Below are positions 14,463 to 15,966 of a stretch of 15,966 nt of DNA, one piece after another (position 1 is the first letter of the stretch; every line of letters begins with the position of its first letter). The notes below the pieces were generated by a model that did no database searches, had not been told where the DNA came from, and saw nothing but the letters and a program-made list of their open reading frames with translations. The position numbers and the translations under genes are program-made. The DNA lies in assembly GCA_004556205.1 (NCBI GenBank), contig SFIL01000032.1, forward strand, positions 1 to 15,966, in the 5' to 3' direction. This stretch comes from Clostridiales bacterium. GTDB lineage: Bacteria > Bacillota > Clostridia > Oscillospirales > Oscillospiraceae.

Positions 14463-15800
14463 TTATCCAAGCAGTATTTTCCCGTTCGGACGGTCAACGG
14501 GCGGCTCGGTGCGCCGCTCGGAGAAGAGCAGCACAAAGGTCAGTCCGCCGATACGTCCGGCGTACATCAACAAAATTAAAATGATATGGCTTGCAATGCC
14601 GAGGGTCGGCGTAATGCCCATGGACAGACCCACCGTGCCGATAGCGGAGTTGACCTCAAACATCGACTGCTTGAGCGTGACCGGCTCGATGGCGCAGATC
14701 GCCAAGATCGCCAGAATCGCCATCGTCAGATAGATGGTCAGGATCGAGCATGCCTGCCGAATGGTGTCGCGGTCGATGTTATAGCGGAACGCTTTGACGC
14801 GCACGCGTCCGCACGAGGAGGCGATCGCACTCAAAACCAGCACTGCAACCGTGGTCGTTTTGATGCCGCCCGCAGTCGAACCGGGGCTGCCGCCGATGAG
14901 CATGAAAATGTCGGTAAGCAGATTGCCCGATTCGCTCAGTGCAGCCATATCGACGGTGTTAAAGCCCGCCGTGCGCGGCGTGATCGACTGGAACAGCGAG
15001 GCAAGCACGCGTTCCGGAACGGTCATGCCCGCCATTGAGGCGTCCCGCTCGAAAATGAAGAACAGCAGCCAGCCGGCAAAAATCAGCAGCGCCGTCGTCG
15101 ATAAGACAATCTTGGTATGGAGCTGATATCTTTTCCAATGCAGCTTGTTGCGCGCCAAATCGTGCCAGACAAGAAAGCCCAAGCCGCCTACGACAATCAG
15201 CACGCAGACCGTGAGGTTGACAAGCGGATCGTTCACATACGCCGTGAGCGAGGAGTAGGGCGTGCGGACGCCCATGAGATCGAAGCCGGCGTTGCAGAAC
15301 GCGGAGATCGCGTGGAAGGCAGAAAAATACAGTCCCCGTCCCCAGCCGAAGTCGGGCACGAAGCGAACCGCGAGCAGCGCCGCGCCAAGCAGCTCAAAAA
15401 CAAAGGTAAACGGCACAATGCGGCGGATCAGCTCGCCGATGCCGGAGAGCGAGAAGTTGCCCGCCGACTGCATCAGCACCTTTCGGTCATACAGGCCCAC
15501 TCGCTTGCCGATGGCGAAGGAGATCAGCGTGATCACGGTCATGAAGCCGAGGCCGCCGAGCTGGATCAAAAGCAAAATGACGACCTGTCCGAAGGTCGTC
15601 CAGCCCGTGAAGGTGTCGCGGACGACCAAGCCCGTCACGCAGGTGGCGCTCGTCGAGGTAAACAGCGCGTCGAGGAAGCTTGCCGAGCCGTCCGCTGAGG
15701 CAAAGGGCAGCGTCAGCAGCAGTGCTCCGACCAAAATGACGATGAAGAAGCCGAGCGCGATCAACCGCGCCGGTGATAAACGAAGCTTGCGTTTTTTCAT
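14463..15800 (-). CDS. ktrB: Potassium uptake channel subunit KtrB (TrkH/KtrB family)
   Basis: This integral membrane K+ transporter is built of four M1-pore-M2 repeats. The start at 15800 (MKKRKLRLSP) follows GGAGGT by six bases and gives 445 residues; a Met eight codons upstream has no such site. The four pore loops carry the selectivity-filter glycines: ATCVTGLVV (G57), AFCNAGFDL (G172), TPRTAGFNT (G279) and SAIGTVGLS (G391). The gating loop GGSPGSTAGGIKTTT (303-317) is present, as is the basic N-terminus. It works with KtrA, coded just downstream. KtrB is usually linked to Na+-dependent K+ uptake. Confidence 0.94.
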   Translation of the reverse strand: MKKRKLRLSPARLIALGFFIVILVGALLLTLPFASADGSASFLDALFTSTSATCVTGLVVRDTFTGWTTFGQVVILLLIQLGGLGFMTVITLISFAIGKRVGLYDRKVLMQSAGNFSLSGIGELIRRIVPFTFVFELLGAALLAVRFVPDFGWGRGLYFSAFHAISAFCNAGFDLMGVRTPYSSLTAYVNDPLVNLTVCVLIVVGGLGFLVWHDLARNKLHWKRYQLHTKIVLSTTALLIFAGWLLFFIFERDASMAGMTVPERVLASLFQSITPRTAGFNTVDMAALSESGNLLTDIFMLIGGSPGSTAGGIKTTTVAVLVLSAIASSCGRVRVKAFRYNIDRDTIRQACSILTIYLTMAILAILAICAIEPVTLKQSMFEVNSAIGTVGLSMGITPTLGIASHIILILLMYAGRIGGLTFVLLFSERRTEPPVDRPNGKILLG

Positions 15801-15850
15801 GGAAAGACCTCCAAACGCCCACAAAAGTCGGTGGTTCTCTCATAATTTCT

Positions 15851-15880
15851 AAACTACAGGACAAATATCCAGACTGTCAA
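15851..15880 (-). promoter_or_regulatory. Promoter candidate for ktrBA
   Basis: On the minus strand there is a perfect -35 TTGACA (15875-15880), an 18-base spacer, and a poor -10 TAGTTT (15851-15856). The -35 is embedded in an imperfect inverted repeat (about 15872-15893) next to a repeat element. The weak -10 makes this tentative. Confidence 0.35.
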
Positions 15881-15894
15881 AAAACGATAGTCTT

Positions 15895-15966
15895 GTCATT
15901 GCGAGACCCCGCAGGGGTCGTGGCTGCGCAGCCGTTGGCGGCTTTGCCGCCTTACGGATGCGGCGT
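15895..15966. repeat. Composite palindromic intergenic element, copy 4 (runs off window)
   Basis: It opens with GTCATTGCGAG, as in the other copies, then shows a run of hairpins: ACCCC-GCA-GGGGT (15905-15917), GGCTGCGCAGCC, and GGCGGC-TTT-GCCGCC. It continues past the window edge, and no gene is visible after ktrB on this side. Confidence 0.65.

Noticed and set aside
15895..15966. GC-rich hairpin chain as a possible attC/integron or CRISPR-like site
   Set aside because: There is no regular repeat-spacer pattern and no integrase or Cas gene. The opening sequence matches the other intergenic elements in this window.

Overview
The window looks like chromosomal DNA of a gut-type Bacillota, class Clostridia (probably Oscillospirales). 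Supporting signs are strong AGGAGG-type ribosome binding sites, sigma-A-like promoters, an S-layer-homology (SLH) surface protein, a KtrAB potassium transporter, a GC-rich coding style, and clustered intergenic repeats. I see no phage, insertion sequence, CRISPR array, rRNA or tRNA gene. The taxonomy is an inference.

Region 1 (1-3571, minus strand) is a large secreted protein. In order it has a signal peptide, three SLH domains, a Cys/His-rich module, a 5'-nucleotidase/UshA-type metallophosphatase, and two or more copies of an extracellular repeat module. It is broken in three places. A short deletion near 2107 removes the Gly-His-Ser-His metal-binding segment, about 68 bp are missing near 1059 in the first repeat unit, and an exact 8-bp tandem duplication at 492-507 shifts the frame of the second. 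It is either a decaying pseudogene or an assembly problem in repetitive DNA.

Region 2 (3885-6667, minus strand) holds a purine nucleoside phosphorylase, methylthioribose-1-phosphate isomerase (mtnA) and a class II aldolase whose start overlaps the end of mtnA. This is the gene content of the aldolase-type shunt that salvages 5'-methylthioadenosine and 5'-deoxyadenosine to dihydroxyacetone phosphate plus a small aldehyde. The phosphorylase carries the 6-oxopurine signature rather than the MTA phosphorylase one, which suggests a deaminated substrate or a general PNP.

Region 3 (6817-13042) is the aspartate-to-threonine pathway. thrC-thrB lie on the minus strand. hom, lysC and asd lie on the plus strand. 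The two arms diverge from a 118-bp region in which two well-spaced promoters overlap on a perfect 15-bp palindrome, a good operator candidate. Together the genes code for aspartate -> aspartyl phosphate (LysC) -> semialdehyde (Asd) -> homoserine (Hom) -> phosphohomoserine (ThrB) -> threonine (ThrC).

Region 4 (13194-15966) has a perfect 15-bp bidirectional terminator, then on the minus strand a GtrA-family membrane protein with its own near-consensus promoter, and ktrA and ktrB, a K+ uptake system, with ktrB transcribed first.

Four intergenic gaps (5661-5814, 6691-6795, 11813-12000, 15895-15966) carry related composite palindromic repeats built from a few shared modules. They sit between genes and look like MITE- or REP-like elements.
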